Positions 17,177 to 26,273 of a stretch of 64,000 nt of DNA are shown one piece after another (the first letter of the stretch is position 1; each line of letters starts with the position of its first letter). The notes under the pieces were generated by a model. The model saw only the letters and a program-made list of their open reading frames with translations. It made no database searches and had not been told where the DNA came from. Source of the stretch: Lachnospiraceae bacterium (lineage in GTDB: Bacteria; Bacillota; Clostridia; Lachnospirales; Lachnospiraceae). The position numbers were made by a program, and so were the translations under genes. The stretch spans positions 1 to 64,000 of the forward strand of contig CAJTDB010000001.1 of assembly GCA_910574965.1 (NCBI GenBank). Direction: 5' to 3'.

Positions 17177-17319
17177 ATGCCGGATTTGCAGTGAATATGT
17201 CTGCTTTCAGAATTGCAGGGAAGGAAGGTGTATATAGGTTTTGCTGTTAAGAGCAGATGGGTTCATTTCCCAAATATAGAAAATTTAGAAAAAGTTTTTT
17301 GAAAGAGAGGCGGAATATT

Positions 17320-18210
17320 ATGGGAGTAATGTTCTGCTGTGCCAAGGAGAAAAAAAGAAGCAAAGAAGGGGCAAAGTTAATTGTGGGACTTGGGATTGTT
17401 TTTTTCATGGCAGTTGCCTGCAATCTGACTTCACATGCGTATCAAGGCTCCAATGATCAGTCAGAAGTGGAACCAAATAATACACAGGAAACTGCACAGA
17501 CAACACAGCCTACTTATGAGAAACCGGAAAGGTTTGCAGTGCAGGACTTTTCTGGCAGGTGCGGCATGTTTGGGAAGGCCACTTCTTCGGATGATGACTG
17601 GTTTAAAGTTGATCTTCCATCAGGTGTTCAGTATTTATCAGTTGTGCATTTTTACGGTGATAATGCTACCTATGTGGAATTGCTGGATTCAGAAAACAAA
17701 GTAATAGTTCCGAAGAAGTATGGCACCAGATATAACATTACCGAGTTTGATTCACAAGGTGGTACTTATTATATTCATATAACTGGGGCATCAGAAAAAG
17801 AGAACCAGTATTGCCTGTATGTAGGAACACCTATACTGAGTTCCGGAGAAGTACGGGTTCGTTTTGATCCGGTAAATACGAGTGGAACCATTAGAAAATC
17901 TTTTTCACTAGCTGATGAAGAGAATTTACCGAAAGATGCCTATGTGGCGAAAATCACGCTTCGCGACATGGTCTCTCTTGATTATAGTGGTGCTCTCGTT
18001 TCCAATCTCAGTTCCTCCAACAGTGTTACATTTGATAGAACATCAAATTGGAAGGATGTTGGTACATTAGGTATGAAGCTGAAAAACAAATGGGTTATAG
18101 AGTACTATCCAAGATCAACGGTTAAAACAGTGCCTATTGCGGCTTTCTTTTATTATTATCCAGTATATGACAATACGGTATACCCTCATCTGCCAACCAT
18201 AAAGAAGTAG
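17320..18210 (+). CDS. Secreted protein with PPC-like domain
   Basis: A 296-residue exported protein. A charged N-terminus is followed by a hydrophobic helix (about 20-36) and an AVAC that could be a lipobox, or cleavage could fall after SHA. Residues about 48-165 look like a bacterial pre-peptidase C-terminal (PPC) domain: EVEPNNTQETA start, DDDWFKVDL core, GGTYYIHI end. The C-terminal 130 residues are not recognised. It follows the BlaI gene by 143 bases and could be an effector of that signalling pair. GAGAGGCGG precedes the ATG at 17320; longer in-frame starts lack one. Confidence 0.65.
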   Translation: MGVMFCCAKEKKRSKEGAKLIVGLGIVFFMAVACNLTSHAYQGSNDQSEVEPNNTQETAQTTQPTYEKPERFAVQDFSGRCGMFGKATSSDDDWFKVDLPSGVQYLSVVHFYGDNATYVELLDSENKVIVPKKYGTRYNITEFDSQGGTYYIHITGASEKENQYCLYVGTPILSSGEVRVRFDPVNTSGTIRKSFSLADEENLPKDAYVAKITLRDMVSLDYSGALVSNLSSSNSVTFDRTSNWKDVGTLGMKLKNKWVIEYYPRSTVKTVPIAAFFYYYPVYDNTVYPHLPTIKK

Positions 18211-18219
18211 GAGCATTCT

Positions 18220-19179
18220 ATGAAAATCAATTATCTAAGCCATCGTCCGGCGCGCAACACGACCGGTTATCGAATAGCCGGAAGCAAGCTGGAAGAGATG
18301 CTGAATAAATTGAATATGGGCGGTACGCAGAAGGGGAACCAAACATCAAGAACGGATAAGGTGTCCCTTGGCGGAAGCAGAAACTCCGAAGGTCCCGAAG
18401 GATTTGCAGGCCCTTTGTATATTACAGCTATGAACGAAAAGGTGTTTCATAAACTGAACGAAGGGAACTTCACACAGATCGGAGGATGGATTGAGTTAAA
18501 GGGCGGTATCGTATTTAAAGCATCGGATGTTCCGAAACTGGATGTGGACTCACTAAGCAACGTTCCAACTGCGGAAGATAATATGATTGATTTTGGCAGT
18601 GCGCGGTATTATAAGTATACGAATTCTGCCGGGAAAAGTCTGGCGATATTTTCTATGCCTGGAGGAGCTTTGTGCAGACCAGTGTCAGAGGAGATCAGCG
18701 GACATGCCAAATATGACAGCGAGACAGAGAAATATATAAATTTTTGGAATGCGTTAGGAGACGGACAGCCTTTCTTTGAGCCGCCGAACAGCCCATATCT
18801 GCCGGAATACGGAGGATACTCAAATGAAGATCTGCGCGGCTATCTTGATGAAGCCGGGATTTCCAAAGGTTTCTTTACGGTAAAGATCGGTGCACGAAAA
18901 TCAGAATTTTTTTATTCTGATTCGAAGCATAATCCTATTCATAAGAAAGAAGACTATGATTTTCGGTATTATACGATGACTTCCCCGGACTTCTCATACG
19001 AAAAAAGTGTGTTCAAAGGCATAGAGCCGGGAACAGAGATCACCATTTCCGGGGAAAAATATACGCTGAAAGAGGACCTGACATTGGATATTCCGTATGG
19101 AACCGATATTTTTGATATTCAGATGCCCAAATACAAAAGTACTGGCAGAACTTCTGCGGGTATTGATGTCAGGGTTTAG
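18220..19179 (+). CDS. Unknown 319-residue protein
   Basis: Not recognised. There is no signal peptide or membrane helix. The N-terminal 60 residues are basic and polar and look disordered, with GGTQKGNQTSR; the rest is a mixed alpha/beta domain rich in Tyr, Phe, Asp and Gly. Near the C-terminus PGTEITISGEKYTL and DIPYGTDIFDI read like a conserved core. The start has TAGGAG 7 bases upstream and lies 9 bases after the PPC gene, so the two form one unit, perhaps with the BlaI pair. Confidence 0.7.
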   Translation: MKINYLSHRPARNTTGYRIAGSKLEEMLNKLNMGGTQKGNQTSRTDKVSLGGSRNSEGPEGFAGPLYITAMNEKVFHKLNEGNFTQIGGWIELKGGIVFKASDVPKLDVDSLSNVPTAEDNMIDFGSARYYKYTNSAGKSLAIFSMPGGALCRPVSEEISGHAKYDSETEKYINFWNALGDGQPFFEPPNSPYLPEYGGYSNEDLRGYLDEAGISKGFFTVKIGARKSEFFYSDSKHNPIHKKEDYDFRYYTMTSPDFSYEKSVFKGIEPGTEITISGEKYTLKEDLTLDIPYGTDIFDIQMPKYKSTGRTSAGIDVRV

Positions 19180-19210
19180 AGTCTGTTTGATTGTTTATCA
19201 CTCACATTTT

Positions 19211-19252
19211 TGCACCTGTCTCTGCTTTTGGGGCGGGTGCATATTGTTTTTT
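19211..19252 (+). terminator. Intrinsic terminator before glyA
   Basis: TGCACCTGTCTC pairs with GGGCGGGTGCA (two wobble pairs), followed a few bases later by a run of T residues. It ends the operon that closes at 19179. Confidence 0.7.
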
Positions 19253-19371
19253 CGTATATTTTTTATTTTCATGTTGAAAAATAGAAGTAACCATGTTAAA
19301 GTGGTGTTTGTGACAAAATACAAATGTCTTTGAGAGAAAAACATATCATAACAGAACGACAGGAGGAATAT

Positions 19372-20613
19372 ATGTATTCACTGGATGAAGTAAGAGCGGT
19401 CGATCCTGAAGTTGCAGAGGCGATAACTGATGAGATGGCCAGGCAGAACAGCCATATTGAGCTGATCGCATCAGAGAACTGGGTAAGTAAAGCGGTGATG
19501 GCGGCCATGGGCAGCCCGCTGACCAATAAGTATGCGGAAGGTTATTCCGGAAAGAGATATTACGGCGGCTGCGAGTGTGTGGACGTGGTGGAGGATCTGG
19601 CTATTGCACGGGCGAAAGAGGTCTTTGGCTGTGAGTATGTAAATGTGCAGCCCCATTCGGGTGCACAGGCCAATATGGCGGTCTTTTTTGCTATGCTGGA
19701 GCCGGGAGATAAGGTGCTTGGCATGAATCTGGCCCATGGCGGTCATCTCTCTCACGGAAGCCCGGCCAACATGTCCGGAAAATATTTTGAGGTGTATCCG
19801 TATGGTGTCAATGACGAAGGATTTATTGATTACGACGAAGTGCGCCGGATTGCGCTGGAGTGCCGACCGAAGCTGATTGTAGCAGGTGCCAGTGCTTATG
19901 CAAGAACCATTGATTTTAAGAAATTCCGTGAAATTGCAGATGAAGCAGGGGCTTATTTAATGGTAGATATTGCACATATTGCCGGTTTAGTGGCAGCAGG
20001 CGTGCACCCAAGCCCCATTCCCTATGCCCATGTGACGACAACGACGACCCACAAGACCCTTCGCGGTCCCAGAGGCGGTATGATTATGTCTGATAAGGAA
20101 ACCGCGGAGAAATTTAACTTTAACAAGGCCGTATTTCCGGGTATCCAGGGCGGTCCCCTGATGCATGTGATCGCAGCCAAAGCTGTCTGCTTAAAGGAAT
20201 GTCAGACAAAGGCGTATAAAGAATACCAGCAGGGGATTGTGAAAAATGCCAAAGCACTCTGCAGGGGCCTGATGGACCGGGGCATTAAAATCGTATCCGG
20301 AGGTACGGACAACCATCTGATGCTTGTGGATTTGACAAATCTTGCTATTTCCGGAAAAGATGCAGAAAATCTGCTGGATCTGGCGAATATCACGGCAAAT
20401 AAAAATACGATTCCCAATGATCCCCGTTCTGCTTTTGTGACCAGTGGAGTAAGACTTGGTACAGCGGCAGTAACGAGCCGCGGACTGACGGAAGCGGATA
20501 TGGAGACCATTGCCGAGGCCATCGCTATGATGCTGAAGGAAGGCGAAAGCGCAGCACCAAAGGCAAAAGCATTGATTCAGGGCCTGACAGAAAAGTATCC
20601 GCTCTGCATGTAA
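19372..20613 (+). CDS. glyA: Serine hydroxymethyltransferase
   Basis: A 413-residue PLP enzyme that interconverts serine and glycine while charging tetrahydrofolate with a one-carbon unit, in the cytosol. Landmarks are [11 protein letters not shown] (near 25), [15 protein letters not shown] (near 50) and the PLP lysine in [14 protein letters not shown] (near 226). Length is normal. The ATG at 19372 has AGGAGG at the ideal distance and the family N-terminus; the in-frame ATG at 19324 does not. The folA gene lies 5 kb further on. No riboswitch is seen in the 190 bases upstream. Confidence 0.97.
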   Translation: MYSLDEVRAVDPEVAEAITDEMARQNSHIELIASENWVSKAVMAAMGSPLTNKYAEGYSGKRYYGGCECVDVVEDLAIARAKEVFGCEYVNVQPHSGAQANMAVFFAMLEPGDKVLGMNLAHGGHLSHGSPANMSGKYFEVYPYGVNDEGFIDYDEVRRIALECRPKLIVAGASAYARTIDFKKFREIADEAGAYLMVDIAHIAGLVAAGVHPSPIPYAHVTTTTTHKTLRGPRGGMIMSDKETAEKFNFNKAVFPGIQGGPLMHVIAAKAVCLKECQTKAYKEYQQGIVKNAKALCRGLMDRGIKIVSGGTDNHLMLVDLTNLAISGKDAENLLDLANITANKNTIPNDPRSAFVTSGVRLGTAAVTSRGLTEADMETIAEAIAMMLKEGESAAPKAKALIQGLTEKYPLCM

Positions 20614-20631
20614 GAAAGGCAGGAGCATGGG

Positions 20632-20829
20632 ATGGCAGAGATCATAGAAGCATTTATCAGCGGTTTTTGCAGAAGCAGCAATGAGACACGGACGGTGGCC
20701 TGCGAATATGAGCGCCGGACGGACGGCTCTTTGGAACTGAGTGAATTTGACTGCAATTATGAGAAATGTCCCAACAGCAGTGCCTGCCTGATTTACAAAG
20801 AGGCAGTGGATCGGACAAAGGAAGACTGA
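20632..20829 (+). CDS. Small Cys-rich conserved protein
   Basis: A 65-residue protein with cysteines at about 13, 24, 41, 46 and 52 (EYDRR-like polar middle, CNYEKCPNSSAC near the end). No membrane helix. The Cys spacing could bind a metal, but no family name is known to me. It lies 18 bases after glyA with GGAG upstream and is probably co-transcribed with it. It is convergent with the methyltransferase gene at 20859. Confidence 0.65.
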   Translation: MAEIIEAFISGFCRSSNETRTVACEYERRTDGSLELSEFDCNYEKCPNSSACLIYKEAVDRTKED

Positions 20830-20858
20830 CATCTGGGTCTGCAGTTCCAAAAAGGCAG

Positions 20859-21425
20859 TCAGGGGCTGCATAAGCGCCGGACAAGGACAGGAATGGGCGG
20901 ATGATGGGGCCGGTTGTAATAGGAGGACAGGATAACCAGATAGTTCCGCGGGTCCAGCTCTTTCAGGAAGGGAAGCAGAGCATCCCGTTCTCCAAAGCCG
21001 GTGTCACCGCCGCTGTAGATGCAAAGGCTTAAAAGGCCGTCTTTTTTCAGAAGAGAAAGGCTCTGACGGACGGCTTCCAGACTGGTGGACGCCTTCGTGG
21101 CCAGTGTGTGATCGCTGCCGGGCAGGTAGCCCAGATTGAACGTGATGCAGCTTACGGTGCCTGCGTCTGCATATTGTTCCATATGGCTGTGGGAATCCAG
21201 GATTAGCCGGTAATTATTCGGTACGCCTGTTTCCGACAGCCTTTTTTGCGTGTTTGCAAGGGCCAGCGGCTGGATGTCAAAGGCGAGTACGCTGCCCTCT
21301 CTGCCGGACAGGCGGCAGAGCAGTTCCGTGTCGTGCCCGTTTCCCATGGTAGCGTCTATACAGAGGTCTCCGGGCTGCACCTGAAGCTCTATAAAATGAC
21401 GGCACCAGTCTGTAATCTGATACAT
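20859..21425 (-). CDS. mnmM: tRNA U34 methyltransferase MnmM (YtqB) type
   Basis: A 188-residue Rossmann-fold SAM-dependent methyltransferase of the YtqB/MnmM type, which completes mnm5s2U at the tRNA wobble position in Gram-positive bacteria. The SAM motif DATMGNGHDTELL (near 25), the acidic AFDIQ (near 49) and the family block FNLGYLPGSDH (near 96) are present; the end has NRPHHPPIPVLV, near the family's usual PxxPP substrate motif. The minus-strand ATG at 21425 follows AAGGAGAA. It is divergent from the Na/Pi transporter. Confidence 0.85.
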   Translation of the reverse strand: MYQITDWCRHFIELQVQPGDLCIDATMGNGHDTELLCRLSGREGSVLAFDIQPLALANTQKRLSETGVPNNYRLILDSHSHMEQYADAGTVSCITFNLGYLPGSDHTLATKASTSLEAVRQSLSLLKKDGLLSLCIYSGGDTGFGERDALLPFLKELDPRNYLVILSSYYNRPHHPPIPVLVRRLCSP

Positions 21426-21768
21426 AGCAATTCTCCTTGAAGTTTTTTTGTTATATTTCCTGTTCTAATATTCCAGCCGGATTATGACCGCCGCAATAAA
21501 AGTGTAAAGACATGGAAAATTTAACAGACTTTATACTTTTTTGCATTGTTTGAAAGTATACCACATCCAAAGTGCAATGTCCATTTGGACGTTACGTTTG
21601 GAAGGATTGACGGATACCGGTGTTCTGAACTATACTGATGAAAATAATATCCGAACCATATTTTACCTGGATTTTACACAGATATCTCTTGATCTTTACA
21701 TAATCGCATTAATATGACAAATGGAAACGGGAATATTAATAGTATTGAAAAGAAAAGGGAGATAAGAT
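21426..21768. promoter_or_regulatory. Divergent regulatory region: dyad and Pho-box-like repeats
   Basis: About 340 bases between the mnmM and Na/Pi genes. AAAAGTGTAAAG (21498) and CTTTATACTTTT (21529) form one imperfect stem. A long imperfect dyad at 21567-21601 (CCAAA..GTCC / GGAC..TTTGG, 4-base loop) forms another. TTTACC (21662), TTTACA (21673, spacing 5) and TTTACA (21695) resemble the TT[A/C/T]A[A/C]A direct repeats of PhoP boxes and stand upstream of a phosphate transporter gene. PhoB/PhoP control is inferred. Confidence 0.4.
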
Positions 21769-23541
21769 ATGGATTTTTTCGACATACTTAAAATGATCGG
21801 CGGACTGGCTTTGTTCCTTTACGGTATGGAAACTATGGGAAAGGGACTGTCCCAGATGTCCGGCGGAAAACTGGAACGGATTCTGGAAAAACTGACGGCA
21901 AGTCCATGGAAGGCGGTGCTTCTGGGCGCAGGTGTGACAGCGGTCATTCAGTCTTCTTCTGCTACAACGGTCATGGTAGTCGGATTTGTCAATTCGGGAA
22001 TTATGAAGCTGACGCAGGCAGTGGGAATTATCATGGGGGCCAACATTGGTACGACCATTACCTCCTGGATCCTGAGCCTGTCCGGCATTGAAAGCAGCAA
22101 CTTCTTTCTGCAGATTTTAAAACCCTCTTCTTTCTCGCCGGTGTTAGCGGCCGTTGGCATCATTCTTTTGATGTTTGCCAAAGGGGAGAAGAAAAAAGAT
22201 GCAGGAATGATTTTAATGGGATTTGCCATTCTGATGACGGGTATGGATACTATGAGCAGTGCGGTAAAACCGCTGGCGGATGTGCCGGAATTTACCGGCA
22301 TCCTGACAATGTTTTCCCATCCGCTTCTGGGGATGCTTGGGGGAGCGGTGCTGACGGCAGTGATCCAGAGCTCTTCTGCGTCTGTAGGTATCCTGCAGGC
22401 TCTTTGCGCTACGGGTGCCGTATCCTTTGGGACAGCAGTGCCGATTATTCTCGGACAGAATATCGGTACTTGTGTAACAGCAGTGCTCTCCGGCATCGGT
22501 GCAAACAGAAATGCAAAGCGTACAGCGCTGGTTCATCTGTATTTTAATCTGGTCGGAACATTGGTCTTTATGACTGTTTTCTATGGTTCGAACTGGTTAT
22601 GGCAATTTGATTTTCTGGAAAACCCGGTTAATGCAGCAGGAATCGCAGCCGTTCATACGGTGTTCAACCTGTCAGCCGCCATTGTACTGCTTCCGTTTTC
22701 CGGGCTTCTGGTAAGACTGGCCTGCCTGACGGTTCCGGATTCCGGAAATAAAAGTGCTGACAGAGATGAGGATGCGAAGGAGCTGAAACTTCTGGATGTG
22801 CGTTTTCTGGATACACCGGGCTATGCGGTGGAATTAAGCCGGCTGGCAGCAGTGAAGATGGTGAGACTGGCCAGAGCAGCATGTGCGCAGTCCGTTGAGC
22901 TTCTGACGGATTATCAGGAGGAGAAGGCAATGGATGTAGAACGGCTGGAGGAACTGGTAGACCATTATGAGGATGCACTGGGAAGCTATCTGGTGGAATT
23001 GTCCCGCCGGGACCAGTCAGAGCGGGACAGCCGTACAATTTCCATGCTCCTGCACTGTATCGGAGACTTTGAGCGGATATCCGATCATGCGGTAAATTTG
23101 ATGGAATCGGCTAAGGAACTGCATCAAAAAAGATTGGGATTTTCCCCAAAAGCGGAACAAGAGCTTCGGGTTTTTTCCGGCGCCCTTCTGGAGATTTTAG
23201 AGCGGTCCGCGGACGTATTTGAAAGAGAGGACCTGGAAGGAGCCGTGCATATTGAGCCGCTGGAAGAGCTGATGGATGAGCTGAGCCGGAAGCTTCGGAA
23301 AAGGCATGTGGAAAGGCTGCGCATGGGAGAGTGTACCATCGAACTGGGGTTCGTATTGTCGGATTTGATTACGAATTATGAGCGGATTTCCGATCACTGT
23401 TCCAATACTGCCATTGCGCTGCTTCAATCCCAGGGAGACGGACAGGAAGCTCATGAATATACGGCCGGCCTTCATCCGGAGGAAGATCCGGAATTTCAGC
23501 GTGATTACCGGGCATATAAAGAGAAATATCAGCTACCGTAA
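21769..23541 (+). CDS. Na/Pi cotransporter with PhoU-like domain
   Basis: A 590-residue membrane protein of the PNaS (NptA/YjbB-like) family that moves phosphate with sodium. The two inverted repeat halves each have the QSSS signature: VIQSSSATTV near 63 and VIQSSSASVG near 200. About nine hydrophobic helices occupy residues 5-325. The cytoplasmic tail (about 345-570) is a helical PhoU-like domain with paired three-helix units. AGGGAG precedes the ATG. It is followed 24 bases later by the phoB/phoR pair, which supports a phosphate role. Confidence 0.92.
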   Translation: MDFFDILKMIGGLALFLYGMETMGKGLSQMSGGKLERILEKLTASPWKAVLLGAGVTAVIQSSSATTVMVVGFVNSGIMKLTQAVGIIMGANIGTTITSWILSLSGIESSNFFLQILKPSSFSPVLAAVGIILLMFAKGEKKKDAGMILMGFAILMTGMDTMSSAVKPLADVPEFTGILTMFSHPLLGMLGGAVLTAVIQSSSASVGILQALCATGAVSFGTAVPIILGQNIGTCVTAVLSGIGANRNAKRTALVHLYFNLVGTLVFMTVFYGSNWLWQFDFLENPVNAAGIAAVHTVFNLSAAIVLLPFSGLLVRLACLTVPDSGNKSADRDEDAKELKLLDVRFLDTPGYAVELSRLAAVKMVRLARAACAQSVELLTDYQEEKAMDVERLEELVDHYEDALGSYLVELSRRDQSERDSRTISMLLHCIGDFERISDHAVNLMESAKELHQKRLGFSPKAEQELRVFSGALLEILERSADVFEREDLEGAVHIEPLEELMDELSRKLRKRHVERLRMGECTIELGFVLSDLITNYERISDHCSNTAIALLQSQGDGQEAHEYTAGLHPEEDPEFQRDYRAYKEKYQLP

Positions 23542-23565
23542 ACAGAAAGGAAAGAAGGAACGCTT

Positions 23566-24237
23566 ATGGCATGGATCTATATTGTGGAAGATGACAGCAG
23601 CATCCGGGAGATCGAGCGGTTTGCGCTGCAGAACAGCGGCTATCAGGTAAGAGAATTTGCCTGCGGGAAAGATTTTTATACTGAAGTCAGCCAGAGAACG
23701 CCGGATTGCGTTCTTTTGGATATTCTGCTTCCGGATGAGGATGGACTGGAGATCCTGACAAAGTTTCGGGCGATGCCGGGTATGCGGCGGATTCCGGTCA
23801 TGATGGTGACGGCGAAGACGACAGAGTTAGATAAGGTGAAAGGACTGGATATGGGAGCCGATGACTATATTACCAAACCCTTCGGCATTATGGAACTGAT
23901 CTCCAGAGTAAAGGCACTTCTAAGGCGCAGCATGGGGATCGGGGAGGAAGACTGCCTGACTGCAGGAGAAATCTCTCTGGATGGTGTCAGGCGCCTGGTG
24001 TGCGTGGCAGGGCAGCCCTGTGATCTGACCTACAAAGAGTATGAGCTTTTGAAACTTCTGCTGCAAAACAGGGGAATTGTCATGTCCAGGGATATTATTA
24101 TGGAACGGATCTGGGATATTAGTTTTGAAGGGGAATCCAGGACGTTGGACGTACATATCAAGACGCTGCGGCAGAAGCTTGGAAGTGCCGGAGCGCTGAT
24201 TCGAACGGTCCGGAATGTGGGGTATAAGATTGACTGA
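23566..24237 (+). CDS. phoB: OmpR/PhoB-family response regulator
   Basis: A 223-residue two-domain regulator. The receiver domain has EDD near 9, the phospho-acceptor Asp in LLDILLP near 52 and the Lys of YITKPF near 104. The C-terminal winged helix (about 130-223) ends LIRTVRNVGYKID, typical of OmpR/PhoB. It sits between the Na/Pi transporter and its histidine kinase, so phosphate-starvation control is inferred. GGAAAGAAGGA lies upstream. Confidence 0.88.
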   Translation: MAWIYIVEDDSSIREIERFALQNSGYQVREFACGKDFYTEVSQRTPDCVLLDILLPDEDGLEILTKFRAMPGMRRIPVMMVTAKTTELDKVKGLDMGADDYITKPFGIMELISRVKALLRRSMGIGEEDCLTAGEISLDGVRRLVCVAGQPCDLTYKEYELLKLLLQNRGIVMSRDIIMERIWDISFEGESRTLDVHIKTLRQKLGSAGALIRTVRNVGYKID

Positions 24238-24262
24238 AGGAAAAAGGACAAAGGTCAGGCAG

Positions 24263-25639
24263 ATGAAACAGAAAATCCATCGGGAGTTTGCCCTGGTAGC
24301 GCTGGCAACAATCTTTCTGACAACGATACTGATTACGGCTGTGTTTTACAGCTGTTTTCAGAGAGAGATTATGGAGGAACTGGGAACTTGTACCCGGATG
24401 CTTCGAAGTATAGGAGTATCGGAGGCTCTTGAGGAGCCAGGCGGCGCCTATGACAGTTTAAAACTTCAGGGACTCAGAGTTTCTCTGATTAGCAGTAACG
24501 GAGATGTGCTGTATGATAACGGGGTCAGTGTAGGGGGACTGGACAATCATAAAGACCGTCCGGAGATAGCAGAGGCAAGGGAGAGGGGAAGCGGTCAGGC
24601 AGTCCGCAGGTCAGATACGCTGGACCGGAATGCGTTCTATTATGCGGTCTGCCTGCCGGACGGAATGATTCTGCGTACGGCCAGGGAATCTTCCAGCATG
24701 TACGGAATTTTTGTAAATGCACTCCCGGCTGTGCTGGCTGCCGCTGCCGCGGTTCTTTTGTTCTGTTTTTATTTATCGGTTCATTCTGCCCGGATCTTGA
24801 TAAGGCCGGTGGAACATCTTGCGGAACATTTAGATGCGTGGGATGAATTTCCGGTTTATCAGGAAATGCTTCCTTTTGTTCAGAAAATCCGCAGGCAGCA
24901 TGAGGATTTGATGAGAACGGTCAGGCTGCGGCAGGAATTTACAGCCAATGTTTCTCACGAATTGAAGACGCCGCTGACGGCGATATCCGGTTATGCGGAA
25001 CTGATTGAGCATCATATGGCGCCTGGAGAGGAAATCCAGAGATTTGGTGCTGAGATTCATAGAAGTGCGTCAAGGCTTCTTCGGATGATCGATGATATCA
25101 TCCGGCTGTCGGAACTGGACGTGATGGAAGAAGAAGCCTTTGTACTGGAGAAAGTTCCCCTCTATCAACTGGCAAAGATCAGTGTGGATATGCTGCAGAT
25201 CCATGCAAAGAGACATCAGGTGGAGCTTTATGTATACGGAAGTCCCTGCAGCGTCCGGGGAGACAAAGAAATGATGGAGGAAGTGCTTTACAATCTCTGT
25301 GACAATGGAATTCGTTATAACCGGGAAGGGGGAAGGGTTACAGTTACTGTGGAGCCGGCAGGGGATAAAGTCTGTCTTAGAGTAGAGGATACGGGGATCG
25401 GGATTCCGAAAGAGCATCAGGAGCGAGTGTTTGAAAGATTTTACCGGGTGGATAAAAGCCGTTCTAAGGCGACGGGAGGCACCGGCCTTGGGCTTGCCAT
25501 TGTAAAACATATTGCGGCACTGCATCATGGGGAGCTGATTCTTGAAAGTGCCGAGGGGGAGGGAACGCGGATTACCCTATGGCTGGACCGTTTTGAGGAG
25601 GAAACGGTGCTGGCAGAAAACGGGCGGGAAAGGCGATAA
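24263..25639 (+). CDS. phoR: Sensor histidine kinase, PhoR type
   Basis: A 458-residue membrane histidine kinase: helix 1 at about 10-30, an extracellular domain of about 110 residues, helix 2 at about 155-175, a short linker, HisKA with the phospho-accepting His in VSHELKTPLTAI (near 231), and HATPase_c with CDNGIRYN (N box), DTGIGIP (G1) and GTGLGLAI (G2). It would phosphorylate the adjacent PhoB. The start codon is uncertain: the ATG at 24263 has GTCAGG nearby, while an in-frame ATG at 24215 would overlap phoB. Confidence 0.87.
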   Translation: MKQKIHREFALVALATIFLTTILITAVFYSCFQREIMEELGTCTRMLRSIGVSEALEEPGGAYDSLKLQGLRVSLISSNGDVLYDNGVSVGGLDNHKDRPEIAEARERGSGQAVRRSDTLDRNAFYYAVCLPDGMILRTARESSSMYGIFVNALPAVLAAAAAVLLFCFYLSVHSARILIRPVEHLAEHLDAWDEFPVYQEMLPFVQKIRRQHEDLMRTVRLRQEFTANVSHELKTPLTAISGYAELIEHHMAPGEEIQRFGAEIHRSASRLLRMIDDIIRLSELDVMEEEAFVLEKVPLYQLAKISVDMLQIHAKRHQVELYVYGSPCSVRGDKEMMEEVLYNLCDNGIRYNREGGRVTVTVEPAGDKVCLRVEDTGIGIPKEHQERVFERFYRVDKSRSKATGGTGLGLAIVKHIAALHHGELILESAEGEGTRITLWLDRFEEETVLAENGRERR

Positions 25640-25646
25640 GTTTTGT

Positions 25647-25675
25647 TTGCTACTCCGGTGAAAATGATTTATAAT
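25647..25675 (+). promoter_or_regulatory. Promoter of the folA-ftsW-ispG-polC block
   Basis: TTGCTA (25647-25652), 17 bases and TATAAT (25670-25675). The leader to the folA start carries two small hairpins just before the ribosome binding site: GACAC/GTGTC at 25727-25742 and GTCAG/CTGAC at 25744-25757. Confidence 0.6.
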
Positions 25676-25776
25676 AGGTCACATAACACAGGACAAGACA
25701 GGAAACTGTTACCATAGAATGTGACAGACACAGTACAGTGTCCGTCAGGACTCTGACAGGGAGGAGCAAAGAGCAC

Positions 25777-26271
25777 ATGAACATGATTGTGGCTGCAGAC
25801 AGAAACTGGGGGATCGGATATCAGAACGGACTCCTGGTGAGTATACCAGAAGATATGAAATATTTTCGCAGTGCGACGGAGGGAAAAGCAGTCGTTATGG
25901 GCCGGCGGACGCTGGAGAGCTTTCCGGGCGGACAGCCGCTCAAAAACCGGACCAATATTGTTCTGACGGGAAAGCCGGACTATCATGCAAAGGGCGTGAC
26001 GGTCGTTCATTCGCTGGAAGAGGCTTTGAAAGAGCTGGAAATATATCCGCCGGAAGATGTATACATCATCGGAGGAGGAAGCATTTACGAACAGTTTCTT
26101 CCTTTGTGCAAAACGGTGCATGTGACAAAGATCAATCATGCTTATGAAGCAGATACGTATTTTCCTGATTTGGACCGAATGCAGGAGTGGGTGCTGACCG
26201 GGGAGAGCGAGGAAAAGACGTATTTTGATCTGGAGTTTACATTCTGCCGTTATGAGAGACAGGGGGCCTGA
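25777..26271 (+). CDS. folA: Dihydrofolate reductase
   Basis: A 164-residue DHFR that reduces dihydrofolate with NADPH. Landmarks are NWGIGYQNGL (Met20 loop region, near 9), the active-site acidic segment IPEDMKYFR (near 24), VVMGRRTLES (near 39) and VYIIGGGSIY (near 98). GGGAGGAG lies 9 bases before the ATG at 25777; an in-frame start at 25738 lacks one. It precedes ftsW by 2 bases. Confidence 0.95.
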   Translation: MNMIVAADRNWGIGYQNGLLVSIPEDMKYFRSATEGKAVVMGRRTLESFPGGQPLKNRTNIVLTGKPDYHAKGVTVVHSLEEALKELEIYPPEDVYIIGGGSIYEQFLPLCKTVHVTKINHAYEADTYFPDLDRMQEWVLTGESEEKTYFDLEFTFCRYERQGA

Positions 26272-26273
26272 GA

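Noticed and set aside
19180-19371. Possible glycine or tetrahydrofolate riboswitch before glyA
   Set aside because: Only a terminator and about 120 AT-rich bases are present; no conserved aptamer core or second hairpin with T-run is seen.
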